Source: Bacilli bacterium (GTDB lineage: Bacteria > Bacillota_I > Bacilli_A > ML615J-28 > CAG-313). Taken from it: DNA of 23,147 nt. The stretch is taken from assembly GCA_900752975.1 (NCBI GenBank), contig CAADXH010000055.1:1-23147 (forward strand), read 5' to 3'. The notes under the pieces are model-generated. The model did no database searches and was not told the DNA's origin. It saw nothing but the letters and a program-made list of their open reading frames with translations. Shown in pieces: positions 15,464 to 22,657 of this stretch. Numbering within the stretch: position 1 is the stretch's first letter; each line of letters opens with the position of its first letter. The position numbers and the translations under genes are program-made.

Positions 15464-17710
15464 TTATTCCTCCTTTAAAGCTGTTATTTTAACTTTATTT
15501 TGTAAGTATTTGTTAAAGTTATAGCTAATAATAAGAGCTATAACCAAACTAATGACAAAGCAGATTATATAGTGATATGGTCTTATATACTTAATATATT
15601 CTAGCAAATATATATTAGTGGTGAAACGCTTAATAATTGCTACTGTGATAATCAATAATATACTAGTTAAAATTGTATATACTAACATTTCAATATAATT
15701 GATACGTTTATTAACTTCTTTAGATAAGCCAAGCATCCTAAAAATGACATAATCATTCTTTTTTAATTTTAATATTGTATAACAGAGTAAAACAACTATT
15801 ACATTTATAAGAATTCCACTTAAAATAACAATGACAAGCGTTAAGTAACGAGCAACTACTTTATCCATATCATATCCAACAACGCTACTTCTATAGCATG
15901 AAATAGCTTGTAGGTCGTTAGATGATAATGCTTTAATAACATCATCAGTGTAGACATAGTCATCAATGTATACCGCAAATTGTCTTTTTTCTAATATTGT
16001 TTGATATATCTCATTAAATAATTCAGGTGATACTCCAAGAGCATTTTCAAAAGCTTTAAACTTATGTTGATCTATAATCTTTGTTTCATATGTTTCGTTT
16101 TCTTTTCCTATATTTAAACTCAATTGATTGTCTTCCAAAAAGAAATCACTCGAATTCTTATTCGTCAGATACGTATCATAATAACGTTCTGACAATGATA
16201 TTTGTTTACCTTGTAATTGGTAATCTATCATTATATATTTGTAATCAATTAATGCGGTTCTTTTGTGTGAAAAGTTAGTTTCATATTCATATTTATATCT
16301 TAGTGACGTTGTTAGACTTGTTAATTCCATCATTTTACATATATCATCAGAAAAATAAGCTTGTACCGATGGTTCCTTTAAAATTCCTACAATTTTAACT
16401 TCATATTGAACAACTGTATCAATGCCCCATTTTTTAGGATTAGAAAAATAAACAGTTTCTGTAGTATTAAGTATGCTATTATCATTGCTATATACAACCA
16501 TTTCTAAATAACCATCTGGTAATTTACCAAAACGTAAACTACTTGAAGTAAGTGATGATGATGAGCGCATAAAATGATCGCGATTTTTTACATAAAAAGT
16601 AGTATTATCAATAAATATTTGCCCTTCCTTACTATCTTGCCAACCACCCAAATAAAGAGTACTGCAATCTTCTGGCCTAAAATAATTTATGTCTGTGATA
16701 TAGTCGAATCTTTCAATTTCTTTTACATTTTTAACTTTTGCCTTCTTTATGATGTCATTTGTAATAATACTTCCATTCGTTTCTTTTACCAAAAGTCTTT
16801 TGGTATCATGGTTAATAAAAATTTCATCACTTAACGTTTTAGTCTTAGTATCATCAAGATTAACTACAAAAGTGGTCGTACAAATAAAAGTAGTAAAAAC
16901 ACCAACTAAAATAATAAAGAATAACAACAAAGTTCTTTTAGGTTGAGCTTTAAAGTTTAGTCCTAAAAAGCTCCACGGAATTTTTGGTTTTAACATTTTA
17001 TGAGTTATTGGTTCAATCTTTTGCTTAGCACATACATGCTTTACCTCATCCATTACAACTTGGCCATCATGTAGTCTAATTTTTCTAGTGCTATATGGTT
17101 CAGCTTCAGCCACATTGTGAGTTACAACAATTACTAATTTATGTTTTGAAACTCTCTTTAATAGTTCCATAATCATTTTGCCGTTTTCAGTATCTAAATT
17201 ACCTGTTGGTTCATCAGCAATAATGATGTTTGTTTCTTTCGCGAGAGCTCTCGCAATAGAAACTCTTTGTTTTTCACCACCAGAAAGTTTTATAACCTTT
17301 TTATTTTTCAATTTTATAAGTCCAACCTCATCAAGTAATACTAAAGCTTTAGTTTTCGCATCAGCCATTTTATATCCATCTATAATAAGAGGAATCATTA
17401 CATTTTCTAACACCGTAAATGATTCAATTAAATTGTAGTTTTGAAAAATAAAAGCAATCTCAGTTTTCCGATAATTTTCTAGTTCTTCATCACTGTAGTG
17501 AGATGTAGGTTGACCATTGTAATATAATTCACCATCTTCATATGTATCTAGTCCTGATATTACATTTAACAGCGTCGTTTTGCCGCTACCTGATTCTCCT
17601 GTTATTATTACAAACTCACCAATGTTAAACTCTAAATTGACTTTAGATAAGGCACACGTTACAGATGATGATGTATGGTAATATTTTGTTACATTCTCCA
17701 GTCTAAGCAT
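15464..17710 (-). CDS. ABC transporter, fused ATPase and FtsX/MacB-like permease (748 aa)
   Basis: This is the sister of the following gene with the same order of parts. The ATPase has Walker A GESGSGKT (residues 38-45), signature LSGGEKQ (142-148), Walker B IIIADEPTGNLD (162-173) and the switch histidine in VTHN (198). The first membrane helix is at about 259-282, then a large extracytoplasmic domain (about 285-620), then three C-terminal helices with the FtsX-like motif ILKLKKNDYVIFRMLGLSK before the second. The polar linker between ATPase and first helix is shorter (about 50 residues) than in the sister. It begins its own transcript from the promoter at 17732-17760. No two-component system or peptide gene lies beside the pair, so a bacitracin-type resistance role is not supported by context. 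Confidence 0.9.
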   Translation of the reverse strand: MLRLENVTKYYHTSSSVTCALSKVNLEFNIGEFVIITGESGSGKTTLLNVISGLDTYEDGELYYNGQPTSHYSDEELENYRKTEIAFIFQNYNLIESFTVLENVMIPLIIDGYKMADAKTKALVLLDEVGLIKLKNKKVIKLSGGEKQRVSIARALAKETNIIIADEPTGNLDTENGKMIMELLKRVSKHKLVIVVTHNVAEAEPYSTRKIRLHDGQVVMDEVKHVCAKQKIEPITHKMLKPKIPWSFLGLNFKAQPKRTLLLFFIILVGVFTTFICTTTFVVNLDDTKTKTLSDEIFINHDTKRLLVKETNGSIITNDIIKKAKVKNVKEIERFDYITDINYFRPEDCSTLYLGGWQDSKEGQIFIDNTTFYVKNRDHFMRSSSSLTSSSLRFGKLPDGYLEMVVYSNDNSILNTTETVYFSNPKKWGIDTVVQYEVKIVGILKEPSVQAYFSDDICKMMELTSLTTSLRYKYEYETNFSHKRTALIDYKYIMIDYQLQGKQISLSERYYDTYLTNKNSSDFFLEDNQLSLNIGKENETYETKIIDQHKFKAFENALGVSPELFNEIYQTILEKRQFAVYIDDYVYTDDVIKALSSNDLQAISCYRSSVVGYDMDKVVARYLTLVIVILSGILINVIVVLLCYTILKLKKNDYVIFRMLGLSKEVNKRINYIEMLVYTILTSILLIITVAIIKRFTTNIYLLEYIKYIRPYHYIICFVISLVIALIISYNFNKYLQNKVKITALKEE

Positions 17711-17731
17711 TTAATCACATCCTTTTAGCTT

Positions 17732-17760
17732 ATTCTATCATATTTGCAACTCTTTTTCAA
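17732..17760 (-). promoter_or_regulatory. Promoter of the ABC exporter pair
   Basis: TTGAAA (17755-17760) and TAGAAT (17732-17737) on the minus strand are spaced by 17 bases. The -10 lies 21 bases before the ATG, with AAGGATG as the likely ribosome site. Confidence 0.7.
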
Positions 17761-17767
17761 GAAAAAT

Positions 17768-17806
17768 AAAAGGATTAAACTATCATAAAGATAATTCAAT
17801 CCTTTT
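17768..17806. terminator. Terminator of the Nudix-M42-DUF6273 operon
   Basis: Arms AAAAGGATT (17768-17776) and AATCCTTTT (17798-17806) form a nine-base-pair stem, with a weak inner ACTATC/GATAATT pairing in the loop. Its U-run serves the minus-strand lipoprotein gene ending at 17825. Confidence 0.65.
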
Positions 17807-17824
17807 TGATTCCTGAGTTAATTT

Positions 17825-18646
17825 TTAGTTGTTCTCAACAATGTCTACTGGTATTTCAGAAAGTTTAATGACTGGTCTAACTCCTATATGTGCATAATAG
17901 CAGTTTACAAACTCATAAACAATGCCATCATAATTCATTCCATATACTTGATATGGTACAAATGAATTAGCATTACGTAACCAATAAAGTGTATAACCAT
18001 TAAACTTATCATTGATATCATTGCTAATATGAACATCACATGCTTTTTTAGCATAATCAGTTGGTTTAAGTGCTCTTTGAATTGAAATTTCAAAATCATC
18101 TTCACACAATGTATAAACTAAATCACTAAATCCATCATATTCATATTTTATAATGTTATTTTGTTCATCATCACTGAACGCTCTATTTAAGAAGGTGCTA
18201 TTAAGCCATGTTCTTAAATCTGAATATTGGTAAATGTTAGCTGGTGTTTTTTCTGGCACTCCTGGTTTAGTTAAATATGCATTAATATTTACCTCAAAAT
18301 ATTCATCACTATTAAATACGCAATAGTCAATAACCTCAGTAGTATATAGATAATGAACTTTATTTTTTGTTACTACTTCCCAAGTTATTGGTTCTACTTT
18401 ATAATAGTCCTCATTTTTAAAATAATACTCTTCATTATATTCTATAAAGCCTCTTTCATTGGTAGTTGTAATAGCGTCTAATTCCTGGATCACTTGAGTA
18501 TCTACAATTTTAGTTTTGGGATACATACCAAATTCAATAACTCCATCATATGATATTTTATTATTATCTGGGGTATTAGTTCCATTACAGCTGCTAATTA
18601 AAAATGCAAATAGTATCACTATTAATATATTCAATATTTTTTTCAT
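17825..18646 (-). CDS. DUF6273-type lipoprotein
   Basis: This 273-residue protein carries a lipoprotein signal peptide (hydrophobic residues 4-18, lipobox LISSC with Cys20), so it should be anchored outside the membrane. The mature part reads like DUF6273: FGMYPKTKIVD (residues about 39-49), a Tyr-rich stretch, VEPITWEVV, an LYTTEVIDYCVF segment, SDLRTWLNSTFLNRAFSDDEQNNI, a TDYAKK block, YWLRNAN (in place of the common WWLRSP) and the closing GVRPVIKL. That domain is common in secreted and surface proteins of gut Firmicutes; its function is not known. It starts 8 bases after the M42 peptidase stop, as the last gene of that operon. Confidence 0.82.
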   Translation of the reverse strand: MKKILNILIVILFAFLISSCNGTNTPDNNKISYDGVIEFGMYPKTKIVDTQVIQELDAITTTNERGFIEYNEEYYFKNEDYYKVEPITWEVVTKNKVHYLYTTEVIDYCVFNSDEYFEVNINAYLTKPGVPEKTPANIYQYSDLRTWLNSTFLNRAFSDDEQNNIIKYEYDGFSDLVYTLCEDDFEISIQRALKPTDYAKKACDVHISNDINDKFNGYTLYWLRNANSFVPYQVYGMNYDGIVYEFVNCYYAHIGVRPVIKLSEIPVDIVENN

Positions 18647-18654
18647 ATTGGCAC

Positions 18655-19683
18655 CTATTTAAATGGATCAAAATCTGTTGTTGGGTCAAAATGCATAATA
18701 AAGTCAACAAGCAAATCAATTATTTCCTCTACATCTTTCATTGAACATACTTCAGCAGAAGAATGCATGTAACGTAGAGGAATACTAACTAGATAAGTTG
18801 GAATTCCATCATGCATGTCATAAACACTATCAGCATCAGTGTAACTTCTGCTCGTCGCAATATCCATTTGGATATTTAAACCAAGGCGTTTCGCCGATGC
18901 TAGCATCAACTCATGAATTTTAGGATTCATTAGTGAACCTTTTGTAAGGATTGGACCCTTTCCAAGTGAAGTATCACCAGTTAATCCATCTAAATAATTT
19001 ATATCAGTAGCGTATGATACGTCAACCGCAATCGCAATAGTTGGATTAACAACTTGAGCTGCCATTTTCGCACCTCTACCTGTTGTTTCTTCACCTACAG
19101 TGGTAGAAGCATACACCCCTAATTTGCTGCCTTGTTCTTTTGCTTTACGTAATGTTTCTAAAACAATATACGCACCTAACTTATCATCAAGGGCTCTACC
19201 AGCCAAACAATTGTTACTTAACTCTGTATAATTAGTAATATGTACAACAGGATCACCAATTTCAACAAGTTTCATAGTATCTTCTTTAGTAGTAGTTCCT
19301 AAATCTAGTAGTAAGTCCGTAACTTTTAATTTTTCCATATTTGGTGTATAACCAATTACTCCATATACTTCCTTACCTGTTTGAGTAATTACACGAACAT
19401 GTTGACCAATATAAACCTGTGGTCTTACACCTCCGGCTTTAGCTAAACGACAAGTGCCATCATTCAATATTTTTTCAATATAAAGTCCTACCTCATCAAT
19501 GTGTCCACATAATAATATTTTGGTTGAAGAATCCGGATTAATTACATTTATTACATTGAAGTTGTGGTGAGTAATAACTTTATCACTTACCCCTTTCATT
19601 TCATTAATAATCATTTTTTGAATTGTTAGTTCAGAACCAGATGGTGATGGTGTTTTTAACATTTTATAAAGTAACTCTCTCAT
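18655..19683 (-). CDS. M42 family aminopeptidase (glutamyl aminopeptidase-like)
   Basis: This roughly 342-residue di-metal aminopeptidase trims N-terminal residues from peptides in the cytoplasm, typically as a TET dodecamer. Metal and catalytic residues are in place: CGHIDEVG (His61 and Asp63), GRALDDKLGAY (Asp about 166-167), TTVGEETTGRG (Glu about 198-199), the Asp in AIAVDVSY (about 221), and MHSSAEV near the C-terminus (His about 308). TPSPSGSE near the start is typical of the family. An in-frame ATG at 19734 would add 17 residues and overlap the previous gene; I choose 19683 because a GGGAGGA site precedes it. It lies 16 bases after the Nudix gene and 8 before the lipoprotein gene. Confidence 0.93.
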   Translation of the reverse strand: MRELLYKMLKTPSPSGSELTIQKMIINEMKGVSDKVITHHNFNVINVINPDSSTKILLCGHIDEVGLYIEKILNDGTCRLAKAGGVRPQVYIGQHVRVITQTGKEVYGVIGYTPNMEKLKVTDLLLDLGTTTKEDTMKLVEIGDPVVHITNYTELSNNCLAGRALDDKLGAYIVLETLRKAKEQGSKLGVYASTTVGEETTGRGAKMAAQVVNPTIAIAVDVSYATDINYLDGLTGDTSLGKGPILTKGSLMNPKIHELMLASAKRLGLNIQMDIATSRSYTDADSVYDMHDGIPTYLVSIPLRYMHSSAEVCSMKDVEEIIDLLVDFIMHFDPTTDFDPFK

Positions 19684-19688
19684 TTTTT

Positions 19689-19695
19689 TCCTCCC
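19689..19695 (-). promoter_or_regulatory. Ribosome binding site fixing the M42 start
   Basis: GGGAGGA lies 5 bases before the ATG at 19683 and inside the gap after the Nudix stop (19700). It makes the longer, overlapping start at 19734 unlikely. Confidence 0.75.
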
Positions 19696-19699
19696 ATAT

Positions 19700-20152
19700 T
19701 TATAAAAATTTATATATATTATCATTATCCTCATATTTGGAGTATATCTCTACCCACTTATTTTCTAAGAATAATGGTAATTCTTTGTCAAATCCCTCTG
19801 CTAATTTTATTTTAAGTAGATCTTTTACTTTTATCCAAGAAATTTGACCTTCACTAGTTTCAGTGATAACCTTTCCCTTATATTCGGTTGTCATAAATAA
19901 TAGTCCAACATTTCTAGTATTATCATTTTTTTCATACCACTCTCTAATGCCAATTAATTTAGGAATCTTGATATTATAACCAGTTTCTTCTTTTATTTCA
20001 CGAATTACCGCATCAACAATTGGTTCACAGTTTTCCACATGACCACCTGGAAATGTAAATCCTGGCCAATCATTAAGTCGGTTAATCATTAAAACTTCAT
20101 CTTTATCTTTATTATATATCATGCACATTACTGTTAGAATTATTTTTTCCAT
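19700..20152 (-). CDS. Nudix hydrolase (MutT/8-oxo-dGTP diphosphatase-like)
   Basis: This 150-residue hydrolase cleaves nucleoside-diphosphate-linked substrates with magnesium. The Nudix box is complete (residues 37-59): Gly37, then Glu43, then REIKEETGY with Arg51, Glu52, Glu55 and Glu56. The preceding WPGFTFPGGHVE resembles MutT-type enzymes that act on oxidised dGTP, but related enzymes use other nucleotides and only the general class is safe. The start is set by AGGTGAT a few bases upstream, and a perfect TATAAT lies only 15 bases before the ATG. It leads an operon with an M42 aminopeptidase and a DUF6273 lipoprotein. Confidence 0.9.
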   Translation of the reverse strand: MEKIILTVMCMIYNKDKDEVLMINRLNDWPGFTFPGGHVENCEPIVDAVIREIKEETGYNIKIPKLIGIREWYEKNDNTRNVGLLFMTTEYKGKVITETSEGQISWIKVKDLLKIKLAEGFDKELPLFLENKWVEIYSKYEDNDNIYKFL

Positions 20153-20167
20153 AGTATCACCTATTTT

Positions 20168-20173
20168 ATTATA
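20168..20173 (-). promoter_or_regulatory. -10 box of the Nudix-M42-lipoprotein operon
   Basis: A perfect TATAAT preceded by TTGG lies on the minus strand, 15 bases before the Nudix ATG, giving a predicted leader of about 8-9 bases. A clear -35 at 17 bases is not seen; TGTGCT is at 18. Confidence 0.55.
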
Positions 20174-20202
20174 CCAAATATTTTGAAAAAAAGCACAAAA
20201 AA

Positions 20203-20226
20203 GATATCAAGATTGATACCTTTTTT
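20203..20226 (-). terminator. Terminator overlapping the permease stop codon
   Basis: GATATCA (20203-20209) pairs with TGATACC (20214-20220) around a four-base loop, with one G-U pair. The downstream minus-strand T-run (about 20197-20202) completes a rho-independent signal. The permease TGA (20207-20209) lies inside one arm. Confidence 0.65.
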
Positions 20227-20980
20227 CTTTATTAATTTTTTTCACAATTAATTTAATGATATTTTCAATTAATACCACAATAATAACTAAGAGTATTCCC
20301 CAGGCTATTAATTCACTCATACCATCATCATAACCAACACCAGATTTTGTGATTGAGATTATTTTACCAACACTATTTTTAGTTTGACATATAAACTCTC
20401 CCATAACCATAGCCTTTAGTCCTAATCCAAATGTTTGTAAGAAGACCATTATTAAATAATCTTTGATTAAAGGAATATATACATATATCAATGACTTAAA
20501 CATATTGGTATTAATCATTTTCAAATCTTCAATTAAAACTTTATCAATTCCATCTATCGCAGTTATTACACCTTCAACACTAATTGGAACAATTACAAGA
20601 GTTGTAATAACATATGGGGCTGTACCACCATTAAAGATAATCCAAAAAAATACTGATATTACTGCAAGTGGAATTGTTTTCATAATGCTGATAATAGGTC
20701 TAAAAAAATATATTGTGTCCTTTTTCCATATATATAACAACCCAATTAAAAGTGCAATAACAAATGAAATAGCAACACTAACTGTAATTCTAAGTAAAGT
20801 CACACCTAAAACCTTTAAGTTGGAAAAAACAAATAATCCAAAAAAGGCTTTAATAATCGATGTGATGTGTGGAAAAATGGCAGGTTCATTTCTTATTGAT
20901 GCATATATTTCCCATATACCTAAGATAATTATGATGGTAATACAAGCATATATTATTTTTTTAAGCGTAGAAATCCTCAT
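20207..20980 (-). CDS. ABC importer permease (SsuC/TauC-type)
   Basis: This 257-residue inner-membrane protein has about six membrane helices and the binding-protein-dependent transport fold. A first helix at 8-27 is followed by a core from about 60 and an EAA-like cytoplasmic loop around residues 145-185 (EDLKMINTNMFKSLIYVYIP, then the conserved GLGLKAMVMGEFI). It resembles permeases for nitrate, sulfonate, taurine or thiamine-precursor uptake; the substrate cannot be assigned. It overlaps the 3' end of the binding-protein gene by 20 bases, with AGGAGGT 9 bases before its ATG. A terminator at its stop ends the transcript, so no ATPase gene follows it here. Confidence 0.88.
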   Translation of the reverse strand: MRISTLKKIIYACITIIIILGIWEIYASIRNEPAIFPHITSIIKAFFGLFVFSNLKVLGVTLLRITVSVAISFVIALLIGLLYIWKKDTIYFFRPIISIMKTIPLAVISVFFWIIFNGGTAPYVITTLVIVPISVEGVITAIDGIDKVLIEDLKMINTNMFKSLIYVYIPLIKDYLIMVFLQTFGLGLKAMVMGEFICQTKNSVGKIISITKSGVGYDDGMSELIAWGILLVIIVVLIENIIKLIVKKINKEKRYQS

Positions 20981-21899
20981 CTGGTAATTTACCTCCTATG
21001 GTGTTACCAAGTCCTAGTTCAATTAATTTGTTGAAATAAAATTCTATTTCGGCCTTATTATATTTATCATTAATAAAGTGACAATTTGGGATTGCCTTAA
21101 CAAGTGTTTCACTACCTATTTTCGCAAGTGTTTGATCAACATTTACTGCGCTTTCCGCAAGTTTTTTAGGATCTGAATTTGCAAGAGCTATTGAGTTGCT
21201 TAAATAACTTAATACCTTTTTGACATTAGCTTTTTCAAGTTTATCTTTTTTAACAAAAATACCAGCTTGAGGAATAGCATATTCGCTTCCTGCCATCTTT
21301 TTCCATTCAGCTTGTAAATCTAATGTGTAGTACTTACCATTAGCATTAAACTTAGAAATTGATGGTTGGGCTGAAACTATTGTCTTAGCCTTACCACTGA
21401 TTAGTGTAGCATTAGCCTCAGTTACATCATTGGTATAATTAGTTTTCACATCTACATTATAGTGTTGGATTAAACTCCTGTAAATAATACCCGGTGTAGA
21501 TGTTGCACCAAAAACTGTAACTTCTTGGCCATTCAATTCAGTAATATCATTTAGTTTTTCTGTTGATACAAGATAGAAACAGCCACCTACAATTGTTTGA
21601 TAGAATGCATAATTATAATTGTTAAGTGATTGATAGAACTTCGCTCCTAGGTTAACTGGTGCTACTATTATATCATAACTACTATTTGTAAATCCAGCAA
21701 TTAGAGCGTCACTACCAAGCACTATTTCATATTCTAATTCATCGCTATGGGCATCAAGTGCAGAAGCAATACCTAAAGTTGGAGTGCCACTTGGAACAAT
21801 TAAGGTAACTTTCTCTTTTTTAGTTTTATTACAAGAAACCATTCCTAAACATAGTACAAATAACATAACTAATGTAAATAATTTATAAATTCTTTTCAC
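20961..21899 (-). CDS. ABC importer substrate-binding lipoprotein (SsuA/NMT1-like)
   Basis: This 312-residue lipoprotein has a signal peptide (residues 5-22) with lipobox GMVSC (Cys23). The mature protein has the two-lobed type II binding fold of the NMT1/SsuA group: a first strand TLIVPSGTPTLGIA (33-46), YDIIVAPVNLGAKFYQ near 75-90, the hinge-region FGATSTPGIIYRSLI (about 128-142), and VSAQPS near 175. Ligands in this group include sulfonates, nitrate, thiamine precursors and riboflavin, and I cannot choose among them. Translation begins at GTG with AAAGGGGGAA upstream. It is the first gene of the importer operon, divergent from a Crp/Fnr regulator whose likely operator lies just upstream of its promoter. 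Confidence 0.88.
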   Translation of the reverse strand: MKRIYKLFTLVMLFVLCLGMVSCNKTKKEKVTLIVPSGTPTLGIASALDAHSDELEYEIVLGSDALIAGFTNSSYDIIVAPVNLGAKFYQSLNNYNYAFYQTIVGGCFYLVSTEKLNDITELNGQEVTVFGATSTPGIIYRSLIQHYNVDVKTNYTNDVTEANATLISGKAKTIVSAQPSISKFNANGKYYTLDLQAEWKKMAGSEYAIPQAGIFVKKDKLEKANVKKVLSYLSNSIALANSDPKKLAESAVNVDQTLAKIGSETLVKAIPNCHFINDKYNKAEIEFYFNKLIELGLGNTIGGKLPDEDFYA

Positions 21900-21943
21900 G
21901 TTAATTCCCCCTTTATTTATTATTGTTTTTCATTTACAATAAC

Positions 21944-21949
21944 ATTATA
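21944..21949 (-). promoter_or_regulatory. -10 box of the importer operon
   Basis: A perfect TATAAT on the minus strand lies 44 bases before the GTG start. No good -35 is seen at 17 bases, and the palindrome at 21971-21986 sits where a class II activator would bind, which fits activator-dependent transcription. Confidence 0.6.
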
Positions 21950-21961
21950 CTTTTTTTATGA

Positions 21962-21967
21962 TATAAT
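21962..21967 (+). promoter_or_regulatory. Candidate -10 box of the Crp/Fnr regulator gene
   Basis: TATAAT on the plus strand lies immediately before the palindrome at 21971, so a start near 21974 would fall within the operator. An alternative is TTGTTT (21923-21928) with 17-base spacing to TATACT (21946-21951). Either way, bound regulator would lie over or just after the promoter. Confidence 0.4.
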
Positions 21968-21970
21968 ATA

Positions 21971-21986
21971 TGTAACAAATGTTACA
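21971..21986. promoter_or_regulatory. Crp/Fnr-type operator palindrome
   Basis: TGTAACAAATGTTACA is a perfect inverted repeat with 6-base arms and a 4-base centre, the geometry expected for a Crp/Fnr dimer. It lies in the intergenic region shared by the regulator gene and the importer operon, centred about 41.5 bp upstream of the importer's predicted start. Confidence 0.7.
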
Positions 21987-21998
21987 CTTTGCTTTTTT

Positions 21999-22005
21999 AG
22001 GAGGA
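21999..22005 (+). promoter_or_regulatory. Ribosome binding site fixing the regulator start
   Basis: AGGAGGA lies 3 bases before the ATG at 22009. The in-frame ATG at 21979 lies inside the operator palindrome and would have no ribosome site. Confidence 0.8.
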
Positions 22006-22008
22006 AAT

Positions 22009-22593
22009 ATGCAAGAATTATTAACATATATATCTAAATATAATTTACAACAAAAAGAATTATCTAGTGGTGATATTCTATTTAATGAAGGTGACCCTTG
22101 TGATAAAATGGGAATTGTTGTTAAGGGAGAATTAATTATTTCTACTATCACCTACAACGAAAAAGAAGAAACCTTTAATATTATCAAAGAAGGAGAAATG
22201 TTTGGAGACTTATTAATCTTTTCCAATAATCCTGTTTATTTAGGTGATGTGATTGCGAAAAGAAAAACAACAGTTATAATAATATCAAAACAGAAATTAA
22301 TTTCTATGCTGCTAAATGATGAAGAATTTTTACTTATGTATATGAGTATTATATGCAACAAAGCAGTAAACATTAAGAAACAAGCAAAGCTCCTATCCCA
22401 TAAAAACATTGAAGACCGTATTCTATTTTACCTAAAACTCAAAGACCCCGGTAATCACATTATCTCTTTTAGTACTGTGACAGACTTCGCACAAGAACTA
22501 TCACTTCCCCGCCCTTCAGTTTCACGCTCATTATCCAAGCTTGAAGAAAAAGGCTATATTATAAAAAACAAACATAGTATTACATTAAAATAA
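22009..22593 (+). CDS. Crp/Fnr-family transcriptional regulator
   Basis: This 194-residue regulator is the only clear plus-strand gene. Residues about 5-110 form a cyclic-nucleotide-binding-type beta barrel (SGDILFNEGDPCDKMGIVVKGEL, then GEMFGDLLIFSN), followed by the long dimer helix. A winged helix-turn-helix lies near residues 155-190, with recognition helix SLPRPSVSRSLSKLEEKG, where the R-x-S-V-S-R pattern is typical of the family. I see no cluster of cysteines for an iron-sulfur centre, and the effector is unknown; without the R-x-S signature of cAMP-binding Crp, cAMP is not assumed. It is divergent from the importer operon and probably controls it and itself through the palindrome at 21971-21986. 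Confidence 0.9.
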   Translation: MQELLTYISKYNLQQKELSSGDILFNEGDPCDKMGIVVKGELIISTITYNEKEETFNIIKEGEMFGDLLIFSNNPVYLGDVIAKRKTTVIIISKQKLISMLLNDEEFLLMYMSIICNKAVNIKKQAKLLSHKNIEDRILFYLKLKDPGNHIISFSTVTDFAQELSLPRPSVSRSLSKLEEKGYIIKNKHSITLK

Positions 22594-22598
22594 CTAAG

Positions 22599-22641
22599 AA
22601 AAAGCACATTTATAAGGAGTGTTTCCTCAAATGTGCTTTTT
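22599..22641. terminator. Bidirectional terminator between convergent genes
   Basis: Arms AAAAAGCACATTT (22599-22611) and AAATGTGCTTTTT (22629-22641) form a 13-base-pair stem with an inner AGGA/TCCT pairing. It lies between the regulator stop (22593) and the minus-strand gene ending at 22658 and has U-runs in both directions. Confidence 0.85.
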
Positions 22642-22657
22642 TAATTTTAAAATATTA

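Noticed and set aside
21979..22008. Longer start for the Crp/Fnr regulator at 21979
   Set aside because: That ATG lies inside the operator palindrome and has no ribosome site; the ATG at 22009 has AGGAGGA just upstream.
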